From Robertkochia aurantiaca (GTDB lineage: Bacteria > Bacteroidota > Bacteroidia > Flavobacteriales > Flavobacteriaceae), in contig NZ_JAINZS010000001.1 in the NCBI RefSeq assembly GCF_020166495.1, positions 490,561-554,560 on the forward strand: a stretch of 64,000 nt of DNA. Direction: 5' to 3'. The notes under the pieces are model-generated. The model was not told the origin of the DNA and did not search any database. It saw only the letters and a list, made by a program, of their open reading frames with translations. This document shows, in pieces, positions 35,563-44,323 of the stretch (positions are counted from its first letter, which is position 1; each line of letters starts with the position of its first letter). Position numbers and translations under genes: made by a program.

Positions 35563-36780
35563 ATGAAATTCGATCCGGCAAATCATATTCAGGACCTTCA
35601 GTACTTCGGAGAGTTCGGAGGCGTGAATCCTTCTATCTCAGACTCATCAACCTATACCTTTCTTTCGGCCAAGACCATGTTCGACACCTTTGAAGGGAAT
35701 ACCGAGGGATGTTACCTGTATTCACGTCATTCATCTCCTTCGAACCTGTATCTCGGAGAAGCCCTGGCAGCCATGGAAGGTACCGAGAGCGCCAATGTAA
35801 CGGCCAGCGGAATGGGAGCCATCACGGCGGTGATCATGCAGCTTTGTGACGCAGGAGATCATATAGTGACCAGCCGTACGATCTACGGGGGCACCTATGC
35901 CTTTATGAAAAACTTCCTTCCTAAATTCAAAATCGACACCACCTTTCTGAATATCACCGACCTGGAAGCGGTCGAAGCTGCGATCACCCCTAAGACAAAA
36001 ATGATCTATTGTGAGGCCATCAGTAACCCGCTGCTGGAGATCGCAGATATAAAAGCCTTGTCAGCTTTGGCTAAAAAACACCATATTCCTTTGGTAGTAG
36101 ACAACACCTTCTCACCTTTAAGTATCAGTCCGGCGAAACTGGGTGCTGATATTGTCATTCACAGTCTTACGAAATTCATCAACGGTTCCAGTGACTGTGT
36201 GGGTGGCGTTGTATGCGGTACCACCGATTTCTGCCTCAGCCTCAAAGACGTCAACGACGGAGCAGGAATGTTGCTGGGGAGCACCATGGACAGTTTACGC
36301 GCAGCTTCGATCCTGAAGAACCTCAGAACCCTGCATATTCGTATTAAAAAACACAGTGAGAATGCCGCCTACCTGGCTGAGCAATTCGAAAAAGACGGAC
36401 TCAGGGTGGTCTACCCCGGACTGGAAAGTCACCCGGGGCATTCGGTGATGAAAAAACTCATGAACCGGGAATACGGCTTCGGAGGTATGATGACCCTCGA
36501 TGTAGGCTCTCTCGAAAAAGCCAATGAGCTGATGGAGCTGATGCAGAACCGCAACCTGGGCTACCTCGCGGTGAGCCTCGGATTCTACAAGACCCTGTTC
36601 AGCGCTCCCGGCACATCCACTTCTTCTGAAATTCCTGAAGAAGAACAACAGGAAATGGGACTCAGCGACGGACTCATTCGTTTCTCCATAGGGCTCGACA
36701 ATGACATCGAACGTACCTACCGGGAAATGAAAAAATGTATGGCTGAGCTGGATATCCTGAAAGCAGAGCAGACCGCCTAA
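35563..36780 (+). CDS. Cys/Met-metabolism PLP-dependent enzyme (cystathionine/methionine lyase-like)
   Basis: Start chosen at ATG 35563 (405 residues). A TTG-type start at 35530 would add 11 residues without family support. The protein belongs to fold-type I trans-sulfuration enzymes: YSRHSSPSNLYLGEALAAME, ASGMGAI, VVDNTFSPL, the PLP lysine in HSLTKFINGSSD, and a C-terminal SLGFYKTLFSAPGTSTSSE. The segment equivalent to LYGCTF of Pseudomonas methionine gamma-lyase reads IYGGTY, so the cysteine linked to methionine specificity is glycine. It could be a cystathionine, homocysteine or methionine lyase. An intrinsic terminator follows. Confidence 0.85.
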   Translation: MKFDPANHIQDLQYFGEFGGVNPSISDSSTYTFLSAKTMFDTFEGNTEGCYLYSRHSSPSNLYLGEALAAMEGTESANVTASGMGAITAVIMQLCDAGDHIVTSRTIYGGTYAFMKNFLPKFKIDTTFLNITDLEAVEAAITPKTKMIYCEAISNPLLEIADIKALSALAKKHHIPLVVDNTFSPLSISPAKLGADIVIHSLTKFINGSSDCVGGVVCGTTDFCLSLKDVNDGAGMLLGSTMDSLRAASILKNLRTLHIRIKKHSENAAYLAEQFEKDGLRVVYPGLESHPGHSVMKKLMNREYGFGGMMTLDVGSLEKANELMELMQNRNLGYLAVSLGFYKTLFSAPGTSTSSEIPEEEQQEMGLSDGLIRFSIGLDNDIERTYREMKKCMAELDILKAEQTA

Positions 36781-36802
36781 ACCTTATCAATTAATAATTT
36801 TC

Positions 36803-36843
36803 AAAAAGCCTGCCTGAGGATATATGCCAATGGTAGGCTTTTT
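36803..36843 (+). terminator. Intrinsic terminator after the Cys/Met PLP enzyme
   Basis: AAAAAGCCTGCC pairs with GGTAGGCTTTTT (12 bp, one G-T pair) around an 18-nt loop. The stem's own T-run ends the structure. The A-tract makes it potentially bidirectional. Confidence 0.8.
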
Positions 36844-37205
36844 AATGTTTAATGATTAATTGTTAATGATTAATTATGAAGTTGTGAAGTTGTAATTTAT
36901 CGCTTAATTCCCCGAATAACCGCCAAGCGAATGATAAATTTTAAATGGTAAATTATGTAACGTAACCTCATCAACTTTATAAACTTCATAAACGGTATAA
37001 CGGTATAACGGCATATCGGCATATCGGTATCACGACTTCCAGTAATTGTAGATTGTAGATTGTGGATTGTAAAAATATAAACTCCATTACCGCATTACTC
37101 CATTACCTCATTACTTCATTACTTCATTACTTCTCCATCTCCTACCATTTCACCACCTCACTACCTCACTACCTCACTACTTCACCACCTTACCATCTCA
37201 CCATC
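36844..37205. repeat. Composite short-tandem-repeat island
   Basis: TTAATGATTAATTG units, GAAGTTGTGAAGTTG, AATTTTAAATGG, a 9-mer CATCAACTTTATAAACTTCAT tract, then CGGTATAA and CATATCGG 8-mers. A second module follows: GATTGTA/GATTGTG, CATTACTC/CATTACTT, then CACTACCT and CACCATCT 8-mers. The spacer contains no gene. Confidence 0.8.
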
Positions 37206-37290
37206 TCACTTTTCTATCCCTTGCATAAAACCACGTAAAATCGTAACATTACGTCGAGTTAAAAAATAGCTTACCTAAATCTTGAATTGC

Positions 37291-38763
37291 ATGTCGGAAG
37301 AAACCATCAAAAAGAATAAAGAATTAAGTCTGTGGGAAGCACTGCTTCCTGTTTTTATTTTAATAGGATTGCTGGCCTACAATGTTTTTGTTTATGGTGA
37401 TAATGCCCTGGCCGGTTCCAACCAGTTCATTCTTTTGATGGGAGGCGCCGTGGCGGCCATCGTCGGATTTTATAACAAAGTATCTTACGAAGCCATGATC
37501 GATGAGGTGGCCAATAATATCAAATCAACATCAGGAGCCATTCTCATCTTGCTTTTTGTAGGGGCACTGGCAGGAACCTGGCTGATCAGCGGGATCATAC
37601 CTGCCATGATCTATTACGGACTTCAGATATTAAACCCGACGTTCTTTCTGGCAGCGTCGGTTATCATCTGTGCAATTATATCGATCGCCACCGGAAGCAG
37701 CTGGACGACTTCGGCCACCGTGGGTATTGCCCTGGTAGGAATTGGCGACGCACTTGGAATTTCGGCCGGAATGACAGCCGGTGCGGTTATCTCCGGGGCC
37801 TATTTCGGTGATAAGATGTCTCCGTTAAGCGACACCACTAACCTGGCGCCAGCCATGGCCGGAACCGACCTGTTTACCCACATTCGCTATATGGCCCTGA
37901 CCACGGTACCCACCGTTATCATCACCCTGATCATCTTTACAGTCATCGGTCTGAACCTTGATACGGCCGCGAATCCCGACACTTCAGCCCTGCTGGCATC
38001 GATCGATCAGGCTTTTAATATCAATCCATGGTTATTCCTGGTTCCCGTACTGGTTATTTTTATGATCGTTCGCAAAGCCCCTCCCCTTCTGGCTCTTTTG
38101 ATTGGTACACTGTTGGGAGGGATCTTCGCGGTGATCTTTCAACCCGAAGTGGTGGCCACCATAGCCGGAGCAGAAACCCTGACCTTCGAAAGTGCCTATG
38201 TGGGCGTAATGAATGCCATTACCGTCGACACTTCTGTGGCCACGACCAATGAAAAGCTGAATGACCTCTTTTCTGCCGGGGGGATGTACGGAATGCTGGG
38301 CACCATCTGGCTCATACTTTGTGCCATGGTATTCGGTGGCATCATGGATGCGATAGGAGCTTTAAGCCGCATAAGCGGGGCGCTTCTGAAAGCCTTCGAT
38401 TCGGTATTCGGCCTTTTCGCAAGCACCGTAGCCAGCTGTCTGGCACTGAATGTAACCGCTTCAGATCAGTATCTCGCTATCGTGGTACCCGGAAAAATGT
38501 ATGCTCAGGCTTACAAAGACAAGGGGCTCGCACCTGAGAACCTGAGCCGTACCCTGGAAGATTCAGGAACCGTGACTTCGGTATTGGTTCCCTGGAATAC
38601 CTGTGGTGCCTACCAGGCGGGTGTGCTGGGAGTTGACACCCTTCATTATGCCGGGTATGCCTTCTTTAATTATTTGAGTCCGTTTATGACACTTACCTAT
38701 GCCGCATTCAATATCAAAATAAAGCAACTCGCCGAAAAGAAGACTCACAGCAAAGTAGCCTGA
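37291..38763 (+). CDS. nhaC: Na+/H+ antiporter, NhaC family
   Basis: ATG 37291 (MSEETIKKNK) is the better start. A TTG at 37282 adds three residues. The 490-residue protein has about 11-12 membrane segments, with NhaC-family runs ATGSSWTTSATVGIAL, GAYFGDKMSPLSDTTNLAPA and the C-terminal LNVTASDQYLAIVVPGKMY and LVPWNTCGAY. It probably exchanges sodium for protons at the inner membrane, useful in a saline habitat. Some relatives move malate-lactate or arginine instead, so the substrate is inferred. Confidence 0.88.
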   Translation: MSEETIKKNKELSLWEALLPVFILIGLLAYNVFVYGDNALAGSNQFILLMGGAVAAIVGFYNKVSYEAMIDEVANNIKSTSGAILILLFVGALAGTWLISGIIPAMIYYGLQILNPTFFLAASVIICAIISIATGSSWTTSATVGIALVGIGDALGISAGMTAGAVISGAYFGDKMSPLSDTTNLAPAMAGTDLFTHIRYMALTTVPTVIITLIIFTVIGLNLDTAANPDTSALLASIDQAFNINPWLFLVPVLVIFMIVRKAPPLLALLIGTLLGGIFAVIFQPEVVATIAGAETLTFESAYVGVMNAITVDTSVATTNEKLNDLFSAGGMYGMLGTIWLILCAMVFGGIMDAIGALSRISGALLKAFDSVFGLFASTVASCLALNVTASDQYLAIVVPGKMYAQAYKDKGLAPENLSRTLEDSGTVTSVLVPWNTCGAYQAGVLGVDTLHYAGYAFFNYLSPFMTLTYAAFNIKIKQLAEKKTHSKVA

Positions 38764-38955
38764 TCGTTAGGAATCTCACATTCCTACCGCTTTAATTTTG
38801 ATGATCCGGCAATTTTCAGACCTTATTTTTATGTCTATTAGCAGGTCTTATAAACGCATAGTTTAATGCGATTCGGAATAGTCATAATACCCCCTTTACG
38901 GATGTATCTTCGCACTGAATTTTAACAGAAACATTTTTAATTAAACAAAATTTAT

Positions 38956-39594
38956 ATGGCTTTAGTAGGTAAAAAATTTCCAAACATTGCTGTGGATGCG
39001 ATGAACGAAATGGGAGACACTTTCAAGATCAACGTGCTTGAAGAAGCAAAAAAGAACAACAAGAAAGTACTTCTGTTCTGGTATCCTAAAGACTTCACTT
39101 TTGTTTGTCCTACAGAGTTACATGCCTTCCAGGCTGCGCTTGAAGAGTTTGAAAAGCGTAACGTGATGGTGATCGGAGCATCTTGTGATACTCCCGAAGT
39201 ACACTTCGCCTGGTTGAACACCCCAAAAGATCAGGGAGGAATCGAAGGAGTTACCTATCCGCTGCTGGCCGACAGCAACCGCAACCTGGCCAACATGCTG
39301 AGAATCCTTGACCTTTCTTCTGAAACTTACAACGAAGAAACCGATTCTTATGTTTATGAGGGTGATAATGTAACCTACAGGGCTACTTATCTGATCGATG
39401 AGGAAGGTACTGTATTCCATGAAGGTGTGAACCACATGCCTCTAGGAAGAAACGTAAACGAGTTTCTGAGACTGATCGACGCCTACACCCACGTACAGGA
39501 AAAAGGTGAGGTTTGTCCGGCAAACTGGGAAGAAGGGAAGGAAGCGATGACCGCTGACCGTACCGGTGTTGCTGAGTACCTGAGCTCAAACTAA
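38956..39594 (+). CDS. 2-Cys peroxiredoxin (AhpC/Prx1-like)
   Basis: The 212-residue thioredoxin-fold peroxidase has its peroxidatic Cys51 in FTFVCPTELHAF and a resolving Cys187 in GEVCPANW, so it is a typical 2-Cys enzyme. It reduces hydrogen peroxide and organic peroxides. No AhpF gene is nearby. Instead a thioredoxin gene follows at 14 bp, suggesting thioredoxin as reductant. A near-consensus -7 box TATCTTCG (38905-38912) precedes it. Confidence 0.94.
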   Translation: MALVGKKFPNIAVDAMNEMGDTFKINVLEEAKKNNKKVLLFWYPKDFTFVCPTELHAFQAALEEFEKRNVMVIGASCDTPEVHFAWLNTPKDQGGIEGVTYPLLADSNRNLANMLRILDLSSETYNEETDSYVYEGDNVTYRATYLIDEEGTVFHEGVNHMPLGRNVNEFLRLIDAYTHVQEKGEVCPANWEEGKEAMTADRTGVAEYLSSN

Positions 39595-39608
39595 AAAAAC
39601 AGAAAAAA

Positions 39609-39923
39609 ATGCTTATTGAATTAGAAAAAGATAATTTGTCTGAGCTGGTGGCAGAGAACGATACGGTTTTCGTACAGTACTCTGCCGGCTGGTGCGGCAA
39701 CTGCCGGATCATGAAGCCCAAGTTCAAGAAGTTCTCGACAGAACATGAGAACGCGGTCTTCGCAATCGTGGATGCAGAAAAATTTCCTGAATCGCGAAAA
39801 ATGGCCAAGGTAGACAATCTGCCCACCTTCGCTGCCTTTAAAGGCGGAGAAGTGGTCAACCAGGTACAGACGAATAAAACCGATGTACTAAAATCATTTA
39901 TTGATGAAACTGTCGGTAATTAA
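39609..39923 (+). CDS. Thioredoxin-family protein with CGNC active site
   Basis: The 104-residue protein has the thioredoxin fold with active site WCGNC (Cys29, Cys32), and the cis-proline loop VDNLPTFAAF. The usual CGPC is CGNC, which should alter the redox potential. It sits 14 bp after the peroxiredoxin gene and overlaps the following small gene, consistent with delivering electrons to the peroxiredoxin. Confidence 0.88.
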   Translation: MLIELEKDNLSELVAENDTVFVQYSAGWCGNCRIMKPKFKKFSTEHENAVFAIVDAEKFPESRKMAKVDNLPTFAAFKGGEVVNQVQTNKTDVLKSFIDETVGN

Positions 39924-40167
39924 ACAACTGTCTTCATTCATCAGCGAGAACGATGAAGATTTTGTGATCGAGGCTATTGAAACCCTGGAGAGCATTACAG
40001 AAGTGCCCTCGCTGAAAGATGAAGAGCTGGACGTGATCGGAGAATTGCTATCGAACATGTACGGCGCACTGGAAGTCAATAAAATGATCAAAAATGAAGG
40101 GATGAGCCAGAAAGAAGCGGTGAATACCTTCATGAAACGGGTGATGGGCTCTATCGACAAAGAGTGA
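39904..40167 (+). CDS. Small conserved acidic protein of the peroxiredoxin-thioredoxin operon
   Basis: The 87-residue protein (MKLSVIKQLSSFISENDEDF) is acidic and mostly helical. It includes LDVIGELLSNMYGALEVNKM and a C-terminal MKRVMGS. I recall an uncharacterised family of this type next to ahpC-trx in other Flavobacteriaceae, but cannot name its function. ATG 39904 overlaps the end of the thioredoxin gene by 20 bp, which indicates coupling. A terminator follows. Confidence 0.75.
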   Translation: MKLSVIKQLSSFISENDEDFVIEAIETLESITEVPSLKDEELDVIGELLSNMYGALEVNKMIKNEGMSQKEAVNTFMKRVMGSIDKE

Positions 40168-40207
40168 GTGCATCCCGCAGATGGGAAAAATTATTATGAA
40201 AAGAACA

Positions 40208-40236
40208 ACCCCTTTCGTTTTACGAAGGGGGTTTTT
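40208..40236 (+). terminator. Intrinsic terminator of the peroxiredoxin operon
   Basis: ACCCCTTTCG (40208-40217) pairs with CGAAGGGGGT (40223-40232) around a 5-nt loop, followed by T. It is 40 bp after the last stop. Confidence 0.88.
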
Positions 40237-40242
40237 CTTTTT

Positions 40243-40400
40243 ATTGATTGTTGATTATGAATGGTGAATTATAAATTGTAGATGGTAGATTGTGGATTGT
40301 GGATTATAAAAAATTCAACATCATTACTTTATTACTTTATCACTCATTACCTCATTACTACATTACTGAAAACCGAGAACTCAAAACCATTTTAATGCAA
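40243..40400. repeat. Composite short-tandem-repeat island
   Basis: GATTGTTGATTATGAATGG, GATTGTG/GATGGTA 7-mers, then CATTACTT/TATTACTT/CATTACCT 8-mers and GAAAACCGAGAACTC. It begins right after the terminator. Confidence 0.8.
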
Positions 40401-40514
40401 ATGGGCAAATTTTCCAGTTTTCCGTCTTTCCAAAAAATATTAGCAGATCCTTCATCCCGACCCTTCGGAGCTCTGAATGACACGTATTTTGGTGTCCTTC
40501 CATACAAAACCACC

Positions 40515-40940
40515 GGATAACCGCATAACAGTCTTGGTGAATAAATGATAAATTGTAGGTTATAGATGTTAGATTTTAGATTAAATGAGATGTACTAAAC
40601 GCTGAATTCTCCTCATCACAGATCACGCATCACCGATCACCAAATTATTATAAATGTTTAATTATTAAGGGTTAAGGATCGCTAATCTGAGAAATGAAAC
40701 CCAATGATTCCGAATGGACGAATAACCAAATTATAAATGCAATACCTGTACGACTTGACAACTTTACGGCTTTACACCTTTACACCTTAGCTCTTTAGCT
40801 CCTTGGCTCCTTTCACCATATCCCATATCCCCTCATACCTTCATACCCTCATACCCTCATACCTTCATACCCCCATACCCTCATACCTTCCTAACCCCAT
40901 CTAACATTTATAATTCAACATTTACCATCATTTCCCTATC
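40515..40940. repeat. Composite short-tandem-repeat island upstream of tpx
   Basis: AATGATAAATTGTAGG and GATGTTAGATTTTAGA units, ATCACAGATCACGCATCACCGATCA, then CTTTACGG/CTTTACAC, TTAGCTCCTTGGCTCC and a long CATACCTT/CATACCCT 8-mer block (40840-40892). It ends about 20 bp before the tpx start. A near-consensus -7 box TATCTTTA (40937-40944) follows the island. Confidence 0.75.
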
Positions 40941-40955
40941 TTTAAAAGAAAAAAC

Positions 40956-41456
40956 ATGGCAAAGATCACTTTAGGGGGCAACCCCTGCTCTACCCTCGGA
41001 ACCATTCCCCAGCCGGGAGATTCCGTTCCTCAGTTTTCATTGACCGGAACAGACCTGAAAGACCAAAAGCTTGAAGATTACAAGGGGCACCGGCTTATTA
41101 TGAACATTTTCCCCAGCGTGAATACCGGGGTCTGTGCTGCCAGCGCCAGAAACTTTAACGAAAAAGCATCAGGAATCGAGAACACCAAAGTGTTGTGTAT
41201 CTCACGGGATCTGCCCTTTGCACAGGATCAGTTCTGCGCCAAGGAGGGTCTTGATCATGTGGTGATGCTTTCAGACTTCAGAGATCACAGCTTCGGGAAG
41301 GATTATGAACTGGAAATCACAGACGGCCCCTTCGCGAAACTGCTCAGCCGGGTGGTGATTGTGACCGATGAAACAGGTAAGGTTATCTACAGCCAGCAGG
41401 TAGATGAAATCGGAGATGAGCCTGATTATGAAAAAGCCCTGGAAGCTTTAAAATAA
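40956..41456 (+). CDS. tpx: Thiol peroxidase
   Basis: The 166-residue atypical 2-Cys peroxiredoxin has peroxidatic Cys60 in SVNTGVCAASAR and resolving Cys94 in DQFCAKEG, at the usual Tpx spacing. It reduces lipid and other hydroperoxides using thioredoxin. It is three bp from dgkA and is the second peroxidase within 2 kb. Confidence 0.95.
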   Translation: MAKITLGGNPCSTLGTIPQPGDSVPQFSLTGTDLKDQKLEDYKGHRLIMNIFPSVNTGVCAASARNFNEKASGIENTKVLCISRDLPFAQDQFCAKEGLDHVVMLSDFRDHSFGKDYELEITDGPFAKLLSRVVIVTDETGKVIYSQQVDEIGDEPDYEKALEALK

Positions 41457-41459
41457 CCG

Positions 41460-41819
41460 ATGAAACAATTTTTACTGAAAAGACTTAAAAGTATCAGGTA
41501 TGCCTCGAAAGGGGCCTACCTGTTATTAAAAACAGAACCCAGCATACAAATACAGTTCGTTATCGGCATACTGGTGACTATTGCAGGGTTTGTCTTTGAG
41601 ATCAGTGCCGTTGAATGGATGATACAGGTGCTGGTCATCGCGGCCATCATGTCTGTCGAAGGACTGAATACGGCTGTGGAAAAGATCGCCGATTTTATAC
41701 ACCCTGACCCCGACATCAATATCGGGTTCATTAAAGACATTGCAGCCGGGGCCGTTTTTATCATCGCCATGGCCGCTGTGGTGATCGGACTGATCATTTA
41801 CGTTCCGAAAATATTTTAA
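41460..41819 (+). CDS. dgkA: Diacylglycerol kinase (undecaprenol kinase family)
   Basis: The 119-residue inner-membrane protein has three predicted membrane segments and the family signature SVEGLNTAVEKIADF (the Glu-Asn catalytic and metal-binding region), then IKDIAAGAVFI. It phosphorylates diacylglycerol or undecaprenol and recycles lipid carriers. Three bases separate it from tpx. Confidence 0.93.
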   Translation: MKQFLLKRLKSIRYASKGAYLLLKTEPSIQIQFVIGILVTIAGFVFEISAVEWMIQVLVIAAIMSVEGLNTAVEKIADFIHPDPDINIGFIKDIAAGAVFIIAMAAVVIGLIIYVPKIF

Positions 41820-41852
41820 AAACAGAATTACAAAGCATACGTTTGTAATTTG

Positions 41853-41860
41853 TAGTTTTG
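41853..41860 (+). promoter_or_regulatory. -7 promoter box TAGTTTTG of ftsK
   Basis: It is an exact TAnnTTTG match 14-20 bp upstream of the possible ftsK start codons (41875 or 41881). It would give a very short leader. Confidence 0.5.
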
Positions 41861-41874
41861 CGCTAAACCTAACG

Positions 41875-44322
41875 ATGCTAATGGCCAGGAAAAAGACCAA
41901 GAAAAAGCAATCATCGAATCCTACTAGCAAAAAAGCATTTAAACTCTCTCAGCAACAAAAGATCATACTGGGAAGTTTACTGATGCTTCTCAGCATAGGG
42001 TGCTTTATTGCATTCGTTTCCTTCTTTTTTACCTGGCAGCAGGATCAGAGCCTGCTAAAGGAATTCGGTGACCGCACTGCCGAAGCCGAGAACTGGCTGA
42101 AGAAGTTCGGTGCCTCGGTCAGCCACTTGTTTATTTACAAAGGTTTCGGAGTAGCCTCCTTCATTTTTCTGCTGCTTCTTTTTCAAAGCGGATTGTATCT
42201 CTTTTTAAATATTCCCCTCAGAAGAATGATCAACAAATGGTTCTGGGGTCTCATCATTGCAGTCTGGCTGTCTGTGCTTCTTGGTTTTTTTGCCGGAAAG
42301 GCTCCTTTGCTGGGAGGTATCGTCGGTTACGAAATGAACGATTTCATGCGTGACTATGTCGGAAACATCGGGATTGCCCTGCTCCTGCTATTTGGGTTCA
42401 TCAGTTTTTCAGTACTGAAACTGGGGCTCACTCCCCAACGCGTGGGTGAGGTCATCAGAAACACCAGGTCTGAGATTCGTGACACCTTCAAAGGTCAGGA
42501 ATCAGGTTCTGTTGCTGAGGGTGCCGATCTTAAGGAAGAACAGGCTGCTGAGGAAACTCCGGCCTCGGCTTCCCAACCTGAGAAGCGCCATATACCTGAC
42601 ACTTACGAAAACGACCCCGACAAAATATCTGATGTAGATATCGAAAACTCATTCGAGGTACGAATCGCTGAAGAGGAAGAAAACGTGCCCTCTTCCGCAG
42701 AAAAAAATAAAAAACCCGCAGAAGAAGACGAACTTCAGATCGAAGTCAATGCCATACAGGAGGAAAAGGAAGAAACCGACATCAAGGCAGAGAAGCTCGT
42801 GGCCGACTTCGGAGAGTTTGATCCGAAACTGGAACTGGGTAATCATAAGTTCCCGCCGCTGGACCTGCTCAATGATTATGGTGCGGGCAGTATAACCATC
42901 GACCAGGAGGAACTCGAGGAAAACAAGAATCGCATTGTCGATACCCTGAAAAATTACAAGATCGAGATCTCTCAGATCAAGGCCACCATAGGGCCGACCG
43001 TTACCCTGTATGAGATCGTGCCCGCTGCCGGAATACGAATATCCAAGATCAAGAACCTGGAAGATGATATCGCCCTTTCGCTGTCGGCTTTGGGAATACG
43101 TATCATTGCTCCTATACCCGGAAAGGGAACCATAGGGATCGAAGTGCCCAACAAAAAGGCCTCTACCGTATCGATGCGTTCGGTAATCGCCTCCAAGAAG
43201 TTTCAAAATGCAGAGATGGAGCTTCCGATCGCTTTCGGAAAAACCATCAGCAACGAGACCTTTGTGGTCGACCTGGCAAAAATGCCGCACTTACTTATGG
43301 CAGGTGCTACCGGACAAGGGAAATCAGTCGGATTGAATGCCATGCTGACCTCCCTGTTGTACAAAAAACATCCTGCCGAAGTGAAATTCGTGCTGGTAGA
43401 CCCCAAAAAGGTAGAATTAACCCTGTTCAACAAGATCGAAAGACATTTCCTGGCAAAACTTCCCGACAGTGAAGAAGCCATTATCACCGATAACACGAAG
43501 GTGATCAATACCCTGAACTCGCTTTGTATCGAGATGGACAACCGATACGAACTGTTGAAAAATGCCCTGGTGCGAAACATCAAGGAATACAATGTAAAGT
43601 TCAAGGCACGTAAGCTGAACCCCAATGAGGGCCACCAGTTCCTGCCTTATATCGTACTGGTGATCGATGAGTTTGCCGACCTGATCATGACCGCCGGAAA
43701 AGAAGTTGAAACTCCTATCGCGCGTCTGGCCCAGCTGGCCCGGGCCGTAGGAATTCATCTGATCATCGCCACACAAAGACCGTCTGTAAACGTGATTACC
43801 GGTATCATTAAGGCTAACTTCCCGGCACGGGTAGCCTTCAGGGTGACCTCAAAAATCGACAGCCGAACTATACTCGACTCCCCGGGAGCTGATCAGCTGA
43901 TCGGTCGCGGAGATATGCTGTTCACCCAGGGCAATGAACCTGTGCGATTGCAATGCGCCTTTGTCGACACCCCCGAAGTGGCCAAGATCACCGATTATAT
44001 CGGCGGACAAAGAGCTTATCCCGATGCACACCTCCTTCCTGAATATGTAGGTGAAGAGTCTGGCACAGGTCTTGATATAGAGATCTCAGAGCGTGATGCA
44101 TTGTTCAGAGAAGCAGCAGAGGTCATCATTTCAGCCCAGCAAGGGTCAGCCTCATTACTACAGCGAAAACTGAAACTCGGTTACAACCGTGCAGGGAGAA
44201 TCATCGATCAACTGGAAGCTGCCGGAATTGTAGGCCCTTTTGAGGGAAGCAAGGCAAGACAGGTTTTGATCCCGGATATCCTGGCGCTTGAACAACTATT
44301 AGAAAACGAAAAAAACGATTAA
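41875..44322 (+). CDS. ftsK: DNA translocase FtsK/SpoIIIE
   Basis: The 815-residue protein has an N-terminal basic tail and four membrane segments (within about 30-185), then an acidic linker (about 210-310). The motor domain follows, with Walker A AGATGQGKS (about 478-486), Walker B VLVIDEFADLIM and the ATQRPSVNVITG run. The C-terminal winged-helix gamma domain (about 755-805, LQRKLKLGYNRAGRIIDQLE) reads KOPS-type sites. It pumps chromosomal DNA through the septum and activates XerCD dimer resolution. The start may be the second ATG (41881, MARKKTKKK). lolA follows after 1 bp. Confidence 0.95.
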   Translation: MLMARKKTKKKQSSNPTSKKAFKLSQQQKIILGSLLMLLSIGCFIAFVSFFFTWQQDQSLLKEFGDRTAEAENWLKKFGASVSHLFIYKGFGVASFIFLLLLFQSGLYLFLNIPLRRMINKWFWGLIIAVWLSVLLGFFAGKAPLLGGIVGYEMNDFMRDYVGNIGIALLLLFGFISFSVLKLGLTPQRVGEVIRNTRSEIRDTFKGQESGSVAEGADLKEEQAAEETPASASQPEKRHIPDTYENDPDKISDVDIENSFEVRIAEEEENVPSSAEKNKKPAEEDELQIEVNAIQEEKEETDIKAEKLVADFGEFDPKLELGNHKFPPLDLLNDYGAGSITIDQEELEENKNRIVDTLKNYKIEISQIKATIGPTVTLYEIVPAAGIRISKIKNLEDDIALSLSALGIRIIAPIPGKGTIGIEVPNKKASTVSMRSVIASKKFQNAEMELPIAFGKTISNETFVVDLAKMPHLLMAGATGQGKSVGLNAMLTSLLYKKHPAEVKFVLVDPKKVELTLFNKIERHFLAKLPDSEEAIITDNTKVINTLNSLCIEMDNRYELLKNALVRNIKEYNVKFKARKLNPNEGHQFLPYIVLVIDEFADLIMTAGKEVETPIARLAQLARAVGIHLIIATQRPSVNVITGIIKANFPARVAFRVTSKIDSRTILDSPGADQLIGRGDMLFTQGNEPVRLQCAFVDTPEVAKITDYIGGQRAYPDAHLLPEYVGEESGTGLDIEISERDALFREAAEVIISAQQGSASLLQRKLKLGYNRAGRIIDQLEAAGIVGPFEGSKARQVLIPDILALEQLLENEKND

Positions 44323-44323
44323 C

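Noticed and set aside
40956..41456. Tpx as part of the ahpC-trx operon
   Set aside because: A clear terminator and nearly 800 bp containing two repeat islands separate them.
42649..43290. 213-codon - strand frame inside ftsK
   Set aside because: It is antisense to the FtsK motor domain with no recognisable protein features.
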